Source: Candidatus Kaistia colombiensis
Lineage (GTDB): Bacteria > Pseudomonadota > Alphaproteobacteria > Rhizobiales > Kaistiaceae
Length of the DNA stretch: 64,000 nt
Assembly (NCBI GenBank): GCA_029203105.1
Contig: CP119318.1
Location: 2,990,501 to 3,054,500 of the forward strand
Direction of reading: 5' to 3'
The notes beneath the pieces were generated by a model. That model searched no databases, had not been told where the DNA came from, and was given only the letters and a program-made list of their open reading frames with translations. Positions within the stretch are counted from its first letter, which is position 1. The number at the start of each line of letters is the position of its first letter. Shown piece after piece: positions 17,974-28,340 of this stretch. Position numbers and translations under genes: made by a program.

Positions 17974-19572
17974 ATGAAGAAGCTGGGTGCAACGCTGCTG
18001 CTGGCGGCGCTTTCGACGACGGCCCTGATCACGGCGCCGGCCTATGCCGAGACGGTGCTGCGACTGGACGAGGCGCCGATCGGCGAGCTCGATCCCGCCA
18101 AGGCGACCGACTATGCCGACTCGATCCTGATGTTCAACGTCTACGACACGCTCGTCGCGCCGACGGCCGGCAAGCCGGGCATGCAGCCTCTGCTGGCATC
18201 GGGCTGGACGGTCGACGGCAATGTCTACACCTTCACGCTGCGCGACGACGTCAAGTTCCATTCCGGCAATCCGCTGACCGCCGACGACGTGGTCTATTCG
18301 TTCGACCGCATGATCGCGCTCGGCCAGGGCTTCTCGCATCTCTTCGTCGACAGCGTCGAGAAGGCCGAGGCCGTCGATGGCAAGACGGTCAAGTTCACGC
18401 TGAAGGGGCCCTACGCCCCCTTCCTATCGGCCCTGGTGCGCCTGCCGATCCTCGACTCGAAGCTCGCGAAGCAGCATCAGGCCGACGGCAAATATGGCGC
18501 GTTTGGCGATTATTCCGAGGCTTGGCTCTCGGCCAACGACGCCGGCTCCGGCGCGTATTCGGTCACGAAGCAGAACCCGCAGGAAGAGACCGATATGGTC
18601 AAGTTCCCGGGCTATTTCCTCGGTGTCGCCGCCAAGGCGCCCGACAAGGTCCGCTTCCGTTACGGCCTGGAAGCCTCGACCGTCCGCGCGCTGCTGTCGA
18701 AGGGCGAGCACGACATCGGCTCGCAGTGGCTGCCGCCGGAAGTCGCCAAGGCGCTTGCCGCCGACGACAAGATGCAGCTGCTGACGGAAGTCGGCACCAA
18801 CGTCTTCTACATCAAGCTGAACACGGCCAAGGCGCCGCTCGACGACGTGCACTGCCGCCTGGCCCTGACCTATGCGTTTGACTATGCGACCGCCGCCAAG
18901 ATGGTCGCCGTCACTGACAAGGTCTCGCTCGGCAAGCCGGCCAATGGCCCGATCCCGCACGGCATGCTCGGCTCCTCGAACGAGGTGCCGAACTACGCGC
19001 AGGATCTGGACAAGGCGAAGGCCGAGCTGGCGCAGTGCAAGTACAAGCCGGAAGAGACGCCGCTGGAGATCTCCTGGATCGCCGAAGTGCCGCTCGAGGA
19101 GCGCTTCGCCCTGCTGATGCAGGCGAACTTCGCCAAGCTTGGCTTCAAGCCGGAAGTGAAGCGCGTGCCCTGGGCGCTGTTCACCGAAATGGTGACCAAG
19201 CCGGAGACGACGCCGAACATCTCGCAGATCTTCAACAGCGCCACGACGCCCGATCCGGATTCGTTGCTCTACAACACCTATCATTCGTCCGCGAAGGGCA
19301 CCTGGCAGTCGCCGGAATACCTGCAGGACGCCGAGGTGGACAAGCTGCTGGCCGCCGGTCGCGCCGAAGTCGACCCGGCCAAGCGCCAGAAGATCTACGA
19401 GGATCTGAGCCAGCGCCTGCGCGATCTGGCACCGACGATCTACGCCTATGACCAGGTCGCCGTCTTCCCCGCCCGCAAGGCCGTGACGGTGCCGGCGCTG
19501 TCGGACGATGCGCACCGCTATGCGCTGTCCGCCTTCGGCTTCTCGTTCCGCGAGATGGAGATGGCGGAGTAA
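17974..19572 (+). CDS. ABC transporter substrate-binding protein, family 5 (peptide/nickel type)
   Basis: A 532-residue periplasmic protein with signal peptide MKKLGATLLLAALSTTALI … AYA. The family-5 pattern is clear: DPAKATDYADSILMFNVYDTLV near the N-terminus and the lobe sequence WTVDGNVYTFTLRDDVKFHSGNPLTADDVVYSF. It follows the regulator by four bases. A palindromic repeat element fills most of the 261-base gap to the permease genes. The ligand is not predictable from sequence; with HyuAB downstream, a cyclic amide or short peptide derivative is a reasonable guess only. Confidence 0.9.
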   Translation: MKKLGATLLLAALSTTALITAPAYAETVLRLDEAPIGELDPAKATDYADSILMFNVYDTLVAPTAGKPGMQPLLASGWTVDGNVYTFTLRDDVKFHSGNPLTADDVVYSFDRMIALGQGFSHLFVDSVEKAEAVDGKTVKFTLKGPYAPFLSALVRLPILDSKLAKQHQADGKYGAFGDYSEAWLSANDAGSGAYSVTKQNPQEETDMVKFPGYFLGVAAKAPDKVRFRYGLEASTVRALLSKGEHDIGSQWLPPEVAKALAADDKMQLLTEVGTNVFYIKLNTAKAPLDDVHCRLALTYAFDYATAAKMVAVTDKVSLGKPANGPIPHGMLGSSNEVPNYAQDLDKAKAELAQCKYKPEETPLEISWIAEVPLEERFALLMQANFAKLGFKPEVKRVPWALFTEMVTKPETTPNISQIFNSATTPDPDSLLYNTYHSSAKGTWQSPEYLQDAEVDKLLAAGRAEVDPAKRQKIYEDLSQRLRDLAPTIYAYDQVAVFPARKAVTVPALSDDAHRYALSAFGFSFREMEMAE

Positions 19573-19681
19573 ATCGCCGTCTTCCATCCGATCCCGGTCG
19601 TGGGCGCTTCCCTTCAGTCGCGCCCACGAGCCCTTCTTCGGAGCAGGGCTGACAATTCTCTCCGGCTCGACTTCGGATCTG

Positions 19682-19804
19682 CACCTCTCCCTGAGGGAGA
19701 GGTCGGCTCGAAGAGCCGGGTGAGGGTTTAGGGAACTATCCGGTGAGGCCGTAAACCCTCACCCGCCGGCCTTCGGCCGTCGACCTCTCCCTCAGGGAGA
19801 GGTG
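19682..19804. repeat. Complete ~123-bp palindromic repeat element (CACCTCTCCC family) inside the ABC operon
   Basis: The element begins CACCTCTCCC and ends GGGAGAGGTG, each end itself a palindrome. Between them lie a small stem (GGCTC … GAGCC), the arms GGGTGAGGGTTTA and TAAACCCTCACCC, and a stem CGGCC-TTC-GGCCG. It is nearly identical in layout and sequence to the copy inside cobN at 51165-51284. Its place between the binding-protein gene and the permease gene resembles BIMEs in other transporter operons. Confidence 0.85.
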
Positions 19805-19833
19805 AAGAAACAGGCCCAGCAAGCGGGTAGACA

Positions 19834-20862
19834 ATGTCGAATATCCTCAGATCCCTTCTGCATCGTCTCGGTGCCGCGCTGATCGTCATGATCGGCATCT
19901 CCATGCTGATCTTCGCGATTGCCCGCGTCATGCCGGGTGACCCTGCCCGCATCGCCCTTGGTCCGAACGCGACGGCCGAGCAGGTCGCGGCGCTCCGGGT
20001 CGAGCGGCATCTCGATGCCTCGCTGCCGGTGCAATACTGGGAGTTCGTCAAGTCGCTCGCCCAGGGCGATCTCGGCAAGTCGCTCTATACCAACCGGCCG
20101 GTGACGACGGACATCGCCCAGTTCCTGCCGGCGACGCTGGAGCTGGTCTTCGTCTCGGGCATCCTGATGGTGCTGATCGGCCTGCCGATCGGCATCCTGT
20201 CGGCGCATTTTCGCGGCCGGTTCCCGGACCATGTCGGCCGGCTGATCTCACTGCTCGGCGTCTGCACACCCGCCTTCGTCTGGGGCGTCATCCTGCAGCT
20301 GGTGTTCGGCTATTTCTGGGGCTGGTTTCCGATCGAGGGCCGGCTGCTGGAGGGAACGCCGATCCCGGCCGGACCGACCGGATTCTATCTCATCGACATG
20401 GCCATGGCAGGCAACGGCGCCGGCTTCCTCGACGCGTTGCATCATCTGATCCTGCCGGCGCTGGCGCTCGCCATGTCCGGCCTCGGCCAGACGGCGCGGC
20501 TGACCCGTTCCAACATGAACGAGGTTTATGAGCGGCCCTATGTCGAGATGGCGCGCGCCTATGGCTTTCCGGCAAGGCGGATCGCCACCCGCTATGCCTT
20601 CCGGCCGGCGCTGATCCCGACGCTGACCATTCTCGGCCTCGAATTCGCGGCAATGCTCGGCAACGCCTTCCTGGTCGAGAAGGTGTTCGGCTGGCCCGGC
20701 CTGTCGCGCTACGGCGTCGAGGTGATCCTGCGAAAAGACCTCGACGCCATCGTCGGCACGGTGCTGATCATCGCCGCCGCCTTCCTGATCGTGAACATCA
20801 TTGTCGACATCCTGGTGAACGTCATCAATCCGCGCATTCGTCTCGCAGCGGGGAGGGCATAA
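19834..20862 (+). CDS. ABC transporter permease, DppB/OppB type
   Basis: A 342-residue inner-membrane protein with about six membrane segments, starting LHRLGAALIVMIGISMLIFAIARVMPGDPA as usual for the DppB class. The EAA-loop region (EMARAYGFPARRIATRYAFRPALIPTLT) contacts the ATPase. The C-terminal FLVEKVFGWPGLSRYGVEVILRKD is diagnostic. Start ATG 19834 comes 30 bases after the repeat element. One base separates it from the next gene. Confidence 0.92.
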   Translation: MSNILRSLLHRLGAALIVMIGISMLIFAIARVMPGDPARIALGPNATAEQVAALRVERHLDASLPVQYWEFVKSLAQGDLGKSLYTNRPVTTDIAQFLPATLELVFVSGILMVLIGLPIGILSAHFRGRFPDHVGRLISLLGVCTPAFVWGVILQLVFGYFWGWFPIEGRLLEGTPIPAGPTGFYLIDMAMAGNGAGFLDALHHLILPALALAMSGLGQTARLTRSNMNEVYERPYVEMARAYGFPARRIATRYAFRPALIPTLTILGLEFAAMLGNAFLVEKVFGWPGLSRYGVEVILRKDLDAIVGTVLIIAAAFLIVNIIVDILVNVINPRIRLAAGRA

Positions 20863-20863
20863 G

Positions 20864-21736
20864 ATGTCGGAACCCGGCTCCCCCGTCATCGCCTCGCGCA
20901 CCCGGTCAAAAGCCTGGACCGCCTACACCGCTGACCCGCTCTCGGTCGTCGGGCTGGTCATCGTCGTGGCGATCGTGCTGCTGGCGATCTTCGCGCCCTT
21001 CGTTACGCCCTATCCCGACCATGTCGGCCCGACCGGCGATTTCGCCGCCATGACCGCGCCGCCCAGCGGTGACTACTGGTTCGGCACCGACATGATCGGC
21101 CGCGACCTGTTCACCCGCATCATCTATGGCTATCGGCTGTCGTTGATCATGGCGGTCGTCGTGCTCGCCATCGCAACTCCGATCGGCGTCATTGTCGGTC
21201 TCGTCGCCGGCTACAAGGGCGGCTGGACCGACTATATTCTGATGCGGATCACCGACGTGTTCCTGGCCATTCCGCCGCTGGTGCTGGCCATGGCGATCAT
21301 GGGCTTCCTGCAGCCGACGCTTTTGAACGGCATGCTCGCCATCACCGCCATGTGGTGGCCGTGGTATGCGCGCCTGATCTACAACGTCACCCGCGCCGAG
21401 GCGCAGGAGGGTTATGTGCTGGCCGCCGAAACGGTCGGCGCGTCGACCGCCCACATCCTGTTCCGCGAAATCTTGCCCAATTGCTGGCCGTCGATCCTGA
21501 CCAAGATGACGCTCGATGTCGGCTTCGTCATCCTGATGGCCTCATCGCTCTCCTTCCTCGGCCTCGGCGTCCAGCCGCCGACCCCGGATCTCGGCTCGAT
21601 GGTCGCCGATGGCGCCAAGTACATGCCGGATGCGTGGTGGCTGACCGTGTTCCCGGCCGTGGCGATCCTGCTGGTCGTGCTCGGCTTCAACCTCGTCGGC
21701 GATGGCCTGCGGGAAGCCTTCGAGGCGGAGAGCTGA
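20864..21736 (+). CDS. ABC transporter permease, DppC/OppC type
   Basis: A 290-residue inner-membrane protein. The N-terminal region ends in GTDMIGRDLFTRIIYGYRLSL, diagnostic for the DppC class. The permease core includes EAQEGYVLAAETVGASTAHILFREILPN (EAA loop) and SSLSFLGLGVQPPTPDLGSM. Partner of the DppB-type permease. The ATPase gene begins immediately after its TGA stop. Confidence 0.92.
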   Translation: MSEPGSPVIASRTRSKAWTAYTADPLSVVGLVIVVAIVLLAIFAPFVTPYPDHVGPTGDFAAMTAPPSGDYWFGTDMIGRDLFTRIIYGYRLSLIMAVVVLAIATPIGVIVGLVAGYKGGWTDYILMRITDVFLAIPPLVLAMAIMGFLQPTLLNGMLAITAMWWPWYARLIYNVTRAEAQEGYVLAAETVGASTAHILFREILPNCWPSILTKMTLDVGFVILMASSLSFLGLGVQPPTPDLGSMVADGAKYMPDAWWLTVFPAVAILLVVLGFNLVGDGLREAFEAES

Positions 21737-21737
21737 G

Positions 21738-22638
21738 ATGGCCGCAACCACGCTCCAGAAGCCGGTCCTGACCATCCGCGACCTGCGCCTTGCCTTTGGC
21801 GACCGCCGCCATCGACGCCGGTGCTGCACGGCATTTCGCTGCACATCCAGCCGGGCGAGAAGGTCGCGCTCGTCGGCGAGTCCGGTTCCGGCAAGTCGGT
21901 GACGGCCCGCCTCGCCATGGGCCTGCTGCAGGACCAGAAGCGCGCGCACGTCTCCGGCTCGATCTGGTTCGACGGCATCGACGCCGCCAAGGGCGGCCCG
22001 GAAATCGCCAGGCGGCGCGGCAACCGCGTCGCCATGATCTTCCAGGACCCGACCTCGGCGCTCAACCCCACCTTCAAGATCCGCGGCCAGTTCCGCGACG
22101 TGCTGCGCTCCGGCGATCGCTCGATCTCCAAGAACGAGGCCGACCGCCGCGCCGAGGCGGCGCTGGCCGAGGTCTCGATCCCCGATCCGAAGCGCGCGCT
22201 CGATTCCTACGCCTTCCAGCTTTCCGGCGGCATGAACCAGCGCGTGATGATCGCCATGGCGCTGGCCAACCGGCCGCAATTGCTGATCGCCGACGAGCCC
22301 GGCACCGCGCTCGACGTCACGGTGCAGGCGCAGACGCTGAAGCTGATGCATGAGCTGACCGAGAAGACCGGCACGTCCGTGCTGCTGATCTCGCACAATC
22401 TCGGCGTGGTGCGCGAATTCGCCGACCGGGTCTATGTGATCTATCGCGGCCGCATCGTCGAGCATGGCACGACGGCGCAGCTGTTCCACGATCCGCGCCA
22501 CCCCTATACGCGCGCGCTGCTCGCCGCGATCCCGAAGATCTCGGGCGGCGGGTTGCCGGACCTGCCGGAGCGCAGCCCCGAATTCGAGAGCCCGCTCATC
22601 GTGCATGAAGGCTGCGGCGAGCCGACGGAGGCCTTCGC

Positions 22639-22642
<4 letters not shown>
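21738..22642 (+). pseudogene. ABC transporter ATP-binding protein, DppD/OppD type, one frameshift in this sequence
   Basis: Start ATG 21738 (MAATTLQKPVLTIRDLRLAFGD). A one-base loss near 21805 moves the frame; the rest reads VLHGISLHIQPGEKVALVGESGSGKS (Walker A), RVAMIFQDPTSALNPTFKI (Q-loop), LSGGMNQRVMIAMAL (signature), LLIADEPGTALDVT (Walker B) and the His switch in LLISHNLGVV. The reconstructed length is about 300 residues. The DppD class C-terminus (RHPYTRALLAAIP) is present. An otherwise perfect ATPase argues for a sequence error. Confidence 0.85.
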
Positions 22643-23471
<829 letters not shown>

Positions 23472-23479
23472 GAAGGAAC

Positions 23480-24040
23480 ATGATGAGCACTACCGCAGAG
23501 CTGAAGCCGGTCGATCCCGTGTCGGATCCGAAGGCGTGGGACGCGCTGATCGCAGCGCTTGGCGAAGAGGGCCAGCCGACCGCGACGCTCGCCAAGGTCG
23601 AGGAACTCTACCAGCGCGAAGTCGGCGCGATCATCTTCACCGTGATGAGCGCGGATTTCGACACCGGCATGTCGCGCCGGCTCTATTCCAACCATCCGGA
23701 GGAATACCCGACCTCCGGCTACAAGCAGTCGGCCGCCGGCACAGTGGAACGATCTCGTCTTCGGCGAGAAGAAGCCCTATGTCGCCAACACGATCGAAGA
23801 GATCGCCACCGTCTTCCACGACCATGAACTGATCCAGTCGCTCGGCTGCGGCTCGTGCATCAACGTGCCGGTCGTGTTCGAGGGCAACGTGCTTGGCACC
23901 ATCAACATCCTCGACAAGACCGGCGCCTATACGCCCGACAAGGTCGAGCGCGCCATGGCGCTGCGCCCCTTCGCGGCGATCGGCGTCCTGGCCGCCACCG
24001 TCACCGAGCAGGCATCGAAGATCCGCGAGGGAAGGTCTGA
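23480..24040 (+). pseudogene. GAF-domain protein upstream of HyuA, frameshifted in this sequence
   Basis: About 186 residues when joined. The first part (VEELYQREVGAIIFTVMSADFDTGMSRRLYS) and the second (GSCINVPVVFEGNVLGTINILDKTGAYT) form one GAF domain, a small-molecule sensor or binding fold. A shift near 23745 breaks it, and a second near 24030 removes its TGA (24038-24040) from frame so it appears fused to HyuA. No output domain is attached, so it may bind the substrate or regulate the enzyme; that is inference. The position between transporter and hydantoinase genes suggests a dedicated role in the pathway. Confidence 0.7.
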
Positions 24041-24041
24041 C

Positions 24042-26118
24042 ATGAGCGACAAGACCATCCGCGTCGCCACCGACGTCGGCGGCACCTTCACCGACCTCGT
24101 CTATTTCGAGACCGACACCGCGACGGGCCGCCAGACGGTCCGCACCGCGAAATCCGACACCACGCCGCCGAATTTCGAGCAGGGCGTGCTGAACGTGCTG
24201 GCCAAGGCCGATGTCGATCCCGCCGACATCGCCTTCTTCGCGCATGGCACCACCGTCGTCATCAACGCGCTGACCGAGCGCAAGGGCGCCCGGACGGCGC
24301 TGATCACGACCGAGGGCTTTCGCGATGTGCTGGAGATCGCGCGCGGCAACCGGCCCGATTTCTTCAACCTGCAATATGTGAAGCCCGAGCCCTTCGTGCC
24401 GCGCTATCTCTGCCGCGAAGTGCCGGGCCGCATCGCCTATACCGGCGAGGAGCGCAGCCCGCTCGACCTGTCCGGCCTGCCGGCGATCCTGGAAGACTTC
24501 AGGGCCGAGGGCGTCGAGGCGATCGCGATCTGCCTGCTGCATTCCTATGCCGATCCGCGCCATGAGGAAGCGGTAGCGAGCGAGATCCGCCGGCTTTGGC
24601 CGGAGGTCTCCGTCGTCGCCTCGCACCAGATCACCCGCGAATGGCGCGAATATGAGCGCGCCTCGACGGCGGTGCTGTCGGCCTATGTGCAGCCGGTCGC
24701 CAGCCGCTATCTGGGCCGGCTCGAAGAGCGGCCTCGCCTCGAAGGATTTCGGCGGCCAGCTCTACGTCATGCAGTCGAACTGCGGCGTCGACTCGCTGTC
24801 GGCCACCCGCGAGATCCCGATCACCATGGTCGAGAGCGGCCCGGCCTCGGGCTTCTGGGGCGCGGCCGAGCTTGGCCGCATCATCGGCGAGCCGAACGTG
24901 CTGGCGCTCGACATCGGCGGCACGACGGCGAAGTGCTCGCTGATCGAGAACGGCCACGTCCGGATCATGACCGACTACTGGATCGAGCGCGACCGCACCT
25001 CGTCGGGCTATCCGATCATGGTGCCGGTGGTCGATCTGGTCGAGATCGGCAATGGCGGCGGCTCGATCGCCTGGGTCGATGATTTCCGCAAGCTGCATGT
25101 CGGCCCGCAATCGGCCGGCGCCAAGCCGGGTCCGGCCGCCTATGCCCGTGGCGGCACGCAGGCGACGACGACGGACGCCAATCTGGCGCTCGGCCGCATC
25201 GACAAGGACTATTTCTGCGGCGGCACCATCACCGCCGACATGAAGGCGGTCGACGGCGCGCTGAACACGCTGGCCGACAAGCTTGGCCTGACGCCGATCG
25301 AGGCAGCGCGCGGCATCGTCCGCATCGCCAACAACAACATGATCAACGCGCTGAAGCTGGTCTCGCTCAATCGCGGCCACGACCCGCGCGACTTCACGCT
25401 GGTCGCCTTCGGCGGCGGCGGCGCCATGCACGCGGTGGCGCTCGCCACCGAGCTCGGCATGAAGAAGGTCGTGATCCCGCGCGGCGCTTCGGTGTTCTCG
25501 GCCTGGGGCATGATGATGTCGGACCTGCGCCGCGATTATTTCGTGACGCGGCTGATCGAGGGCGGCGAAGGCCGCACCGCTGCCCTGGCCGCGCTCGTCA
25601 ACGAGACCCGCGACCGGGCGCTGCGCCAGTTCGAGGCGGAAGGCGTAGCGGTCGACAAGGTGAAGCTCGTTCCCTTCATCAAGTGCCGCTACCAGAATCA
25701 GGAGCATGCGGTCGAGGTGGAACTGCCGGCGACGTTTGTCGACGACGCGGCGATCCAGTCGATGATCGAGCATTTCCACGCGGCCTATGAGCGCGAATAC
25801 ACCTATCGCCTCGACGCGCCGGTGGAGATCGTCGGCCTGCATCTCGTCGCTTCCGCCGAAGTCGGCAAGCTCGAGATGATCGCGCTGCCGACCACGGGGG
25901 CAACGCTCGACCAGGCGGTCAAGGGCCGCCGCGACGTCGACTACGCTCTCGAAGGCGTTCACGAGGCGACGATCTACGACCTCGAGAAGCTGGAGCCCGG
26001 CATATCCTTCGCCGGTCCTGCGATCCTCGAGGATTCCGGCACGACAGTGGTGATCCATCCGGGCAACCGCGTGTCGATCGACGCCTATGGCAACACCCAT
26101 ATCGAACTGGGGGCCTGA
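24042..26118 (+). pseudogene. hyuA: Hydantoinase/oxoprolinase family protein, subunit A (HyuA), one frameshift in this sequence
   Basis: About 690 residues. The N-terminus IRVATDVGGTFTDLVYF is the ATP-binding hydantoinase A signature of the ASKHA fold. The frame changes once near 24728. The remainder contains SGPASGFWGAAELGR, LALDIGGTTAKCSLIENG and FTLVAFGGGGAMHAVALA, all typical. The family includes ATP-dependent N-methylhydantoinase, 5-oxoprolinase and acetone carboxylase beta subunits; the reaction is usually ring opening of a cyclic amide or a related ATP-driven step. Partner subunit B follows after three bases. The frameshift is likely a sequence error. Confidence 0.87.
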
Positions 26119-26121
26119 CAC

Positions 26122-27783
26122 ATGAGCAGCCCAACCTACGATCCCGTCACCTTCGACATCATCCAGAATTCGCTGCAGGCGATTTCGGATGAGATGTTCG
26201 CGGCGATGCGCAAGACGGCGATGAGCGCCATCATCTATGAAGTGCTCGACATGGGCACCGGCATCTGCGCCGCCGATGGCGAAATCGCCTCGTCGGGCGC
26301 CGGCATTCCGGCCTTCATCGGCGTGCTCGACAAGGCGGTGAAGGCGGTGCTGCGCAAGCATCCGGTCACCTCGATCTATCCGGGCGACGTCTTCGCCACC
26401 AACGATCCGTTCTATGGCGGCGTCACCCACCTGAACGACATGGTCTTGGTCATGCCGGTGTTCGCCGAGGGTGAGATCATCGCCTGGACCGCGAACATCG
26501 CGCATTGGAACGATGTCGGCGGCATGGTGCCGGGCTCGATGTCGACCGACGCCAAGGAGATCTTCCAGGAAGGCCTTCGCGTTCCGGCGATCAAGCTGAT
26601 CGAACGGGGCGTGTCGAACCAGTCCGTCATGGACCTGATGATGGTCAATTCCCGCCTGCCGGCCTATCTGAAGGGCGATATGTGGGCGGCGATCGCGGCG
26701 GTCCGCATCGGCGACAAGCGCATCCTCGATCTCGTGGCCAAATACGGCAAGGGCACCTTTGTCGCCGCCATGAACCATTTCATGGACTACGGCGAGCAGG
26801 TAACCCTGAAGGCGCTCAAGGACCTGCCGAACGGCAAGTATTCCTTCGCCGAGGAGCAGGATAGCGGCCAGATCTACAAGGTGACGGTCGAGATCACCGA
26901 CGACCAGTTCATCGTCGACCTGACCGATAACCCCGACCAGACGCCGACGCCGAACAATGCCAGCCGCGACGGCGTCATCGTCGCCTGCCAGATGGCGATC
27001 AAGGCGATCACCGACGTCGCGGCGCCCGCCAATGGCGGCTCCTTCCGTCCGCTCGTCGTCAAGACGCGCCCGGGTTCGATCTTCGACGCGCAGGAGCCCG
27101 CGGCGCACGCCTTCTACTACGAGGTCGAGATCCGCGTGTTCGACCTGATCCTGCGCTGCCTGGCGCAGCAGGTTCCCGACAAGCTCTCGGCCGGCAGCTT
27201 CGCCTCGATCTGCGGCACCGTCGTCGGCGGCCCGCATCCCGATACCGGCCGCCACTACACGATCGTCGAGCCGGAGATCGGCGGCTGGGGTGCCATGCCC
27301 GGCCGTGACGGCAACAACGCGATCTTCTCCGGCTTCCACGGTGAGACGTTCAACTGCCCGGCCGAGATCGCCGAGGCCCGCTACGGTCTGTTCGTCGACC
27401 AGCTGGCGTTGAACCCGGAAGAGGGCGGCGAGGGCCAGTGGCGCGGCGGCAAGGGTATCCGGATGGACTATCGCGTCCGCGCCGATGGCAACTTCCTGAC
27501 CTGTGGCTATACGCGTTCGCGCATCCTGCCCTGGGGCATGGAAGGCGGCCATGAAGGCACCAGCAACCATATCGACGTCATCAAGACCGATGGCAGCCGC
27601 AAGCGTTATGCGTTCGCCACCGGCGTCGAGCTGAACCAGGGCGACATTGTCCGCGTCGTCACCGGCAATGGCGGCGGCTTTGGCGATCCGAAGAAGCGTT
27701 CTCGTGCCGCGGTGATCGAGGACATCAAGAACGGCTATCTGAGCGCCGAGCGCGCCAAGGTGGTTTACGGCGTCGAACTCTGA
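26122..27783 (+). CDS. hyuB: Hydantoinase B/oxoprolinase family protein, subunit B (HyuB)
   Basis: A 553-residue, uninterrupted partner of HyuA. Characteristic stretches are PVTFDIIQNSLQAISDEMFAAMRKTA at the N-terminus, PGDVFATNDPFYGGVTHLNDM, and near the end GGKGIRMDYRVRADG with VVTGNGGGFGDPKKR. HyuA and HyuB form a complex that hydrolyses cyclic amides such as N-methylhydantoin or 5-oxoproline with ATP. The real substrate here is not resolved. The operon ends with a strong terminator 10 bases after the stop. Confidence 0.92.
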   Translation: MSSPTYDPVTFDIIQNSLQAISDEMFAAMRKTAMSAIIYEVLDMGTGICAADGEIASSGAGIPAFIGVLDKAVKAVLRKHPVTSIYPGDVFATNDPFYGGVTHLNDMVLVMPVFAEGEIIAWTANIAHWNDVGGMVPGSMSTDAKEIFQEGLRVPAIKLIERGVSNQSVMDLMMVNSRLPAYLKGDMWAAIAAVRIGDKRILDLVAKYGKGTFVAAMNHFMDYGEQVTLKALKDLPNGKYSFAEEQDSGQIYKVTVEITDDQFIVDLTDNPDQTPTPNNASRDGVIVACQMAIKAITDVAAPANGGSFRPLVVKTRPGSIFDAQEPAAHAFYYEVEIRVFDLILRCLAQQVPDKLSAGSFASICGTVVGGPHPDTGRHYTIVEPEIGGWGAMPGRDGNNAIFSGFHGETFNCPAEIAEARYGLFVDQLALNPEEGGEGQWRGGKGIRMDYRVRADGNFLTCGYTRSRILPWGMEGGHEGTSNHIDVIKTDGSRKRYAFATGVELNQGDIVRVVTGNGGGFGDPKKRSRAAVIEDIKNGYLSAERAKVVYGVEL

Positions 27784-27793
27784 CGACTGGCAG

Positions 27794-27834
27794 CGATCCG
27801 GGCGCTACGGTACGGCGCCCGGATCGTGATTTTT
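27794..27834 (+). terminator. Rho-independent terminator of the XRE-ABC-HyuAB operon
   Basis: A perfect 12-bp stem (CGATCCGGGCGC at 27794-27805 with GCGCCCGGATCG at 27815-27826) and a 9-nt loop, followed by TGATTTTT. It comes right after the hyuB stop. Confidence 0.9.
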
Positions 27835-27879
27835 GCCGGGGAGGGTGCGTCTGAGGCACGGCGGTCGGGTCGCCCTCGG

Positions 27880-27987
27880 TCGTCATCCCTGCGAAAAGCC
27901 CGCAGCCGGTTGTCCGGCCTCGGCCAATTCCACATAATTCGGCTGAATGGATCCCGGACCTCCGCTGCGCTCCGTCCGGGATGACGG
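27880..27987. repeat. Palindromic repeat element, GTCATCCC … GGGATGAC family
   Basis: Starts TCGTCATCCCTGCGAAAAG and ends CCGTCCGGGATGACGG, with ATTCGGCTGAATGGATCCCGG inside it (split here: ATTCGGCTGAAT then GGATCCCGG). The ends are inverted complements. It is one of five copies of this family in the window and shares the ATTCGGCTGAAT-type core with the copy at 28931-29060. Confidence 0.7.
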
Positions 27988-28121
27988 CCAGCGAGGGGAG
28001 AGTGCGGAGCGCCGTCGGTGCTTGTAGCGCTTTCCGGATGGATCGAGGCTCCCTCGCATGGCTCTGCTTCCTCGCGGCGCAGACAAGCTGTCCTGCACTC
28101 GATTTCGGCGAGATCACCTAT

Positions 28122-28340
28122 ATGGCAACCGGAAAGCAGCGGCATGCCGACAACTCTGCATCACGTACCTATCTGGTTCGGAGCGCTCGCGAGAGCTTGG
28201 ACGCCTCGCGCATTGAGCTAGATTCCCAGGAGGAGGCTCTCCAGGCCGCCCTTTCCACTTTAGGGCCTGTATTGTCGGCTATCTTTACTTGGGCCGTGGA
28301 GAAGTATTCGTCTGGTAAAGTTGAGTGGTCTATTTGGTGA
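28122..28340 (+). CDS. Hypothetical 72-residue protein in an AT-rich patch
   Basis: ATG 28122 to TGA 28340. The sequence starts MATGKQRHADNSASRTYLV and has a central acidic, helical-looking part and a C-terminus with hydrophobic residues (VLSAIFTWAVEKYSSG). Not recognised. The surrounding DNA is clearly less GC-rich than the window average, and the codon choice (TTA, AGT, TCG, GTA mix) differs from neighbours, hinting at recent acquisition. The Shine-Dalgarno is weak, and the frame is open upstream to 27981, so the start is uncertain. Confidence 0.35.
   Translation: MATGKQRHADNSASRTYLVRSARESLDASRIELDSQEEALQAALSTLGPVLSAIFTWAVEKYSSGKVEWSIW

Noticed and set aside
24700..24760. Programmed frameshifting in hyuA
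   Set aside because: No slippery heptamer or stimulatory structure is evident, and similar shifts affect many unrelated genes in the same tract, which favours sequence error.
24631..27570. A 979-codon open frame on the minus strand opposite hyuA/hyuB
   Set aside because: HyuA/HyuB on the plus strand carry all family motifs; the antisense translation is rich in Arg, His, Asp and Gly in the pattern expected from GC-rich codon shadows and has no recognisable domain.
27981..28121. Upstream extension of the 72-residue ORF to 119 residues
   Set aside because: The extension reads through the end of a palindromic repeat element and has no ribosome-binding site, so coding is unlikely.
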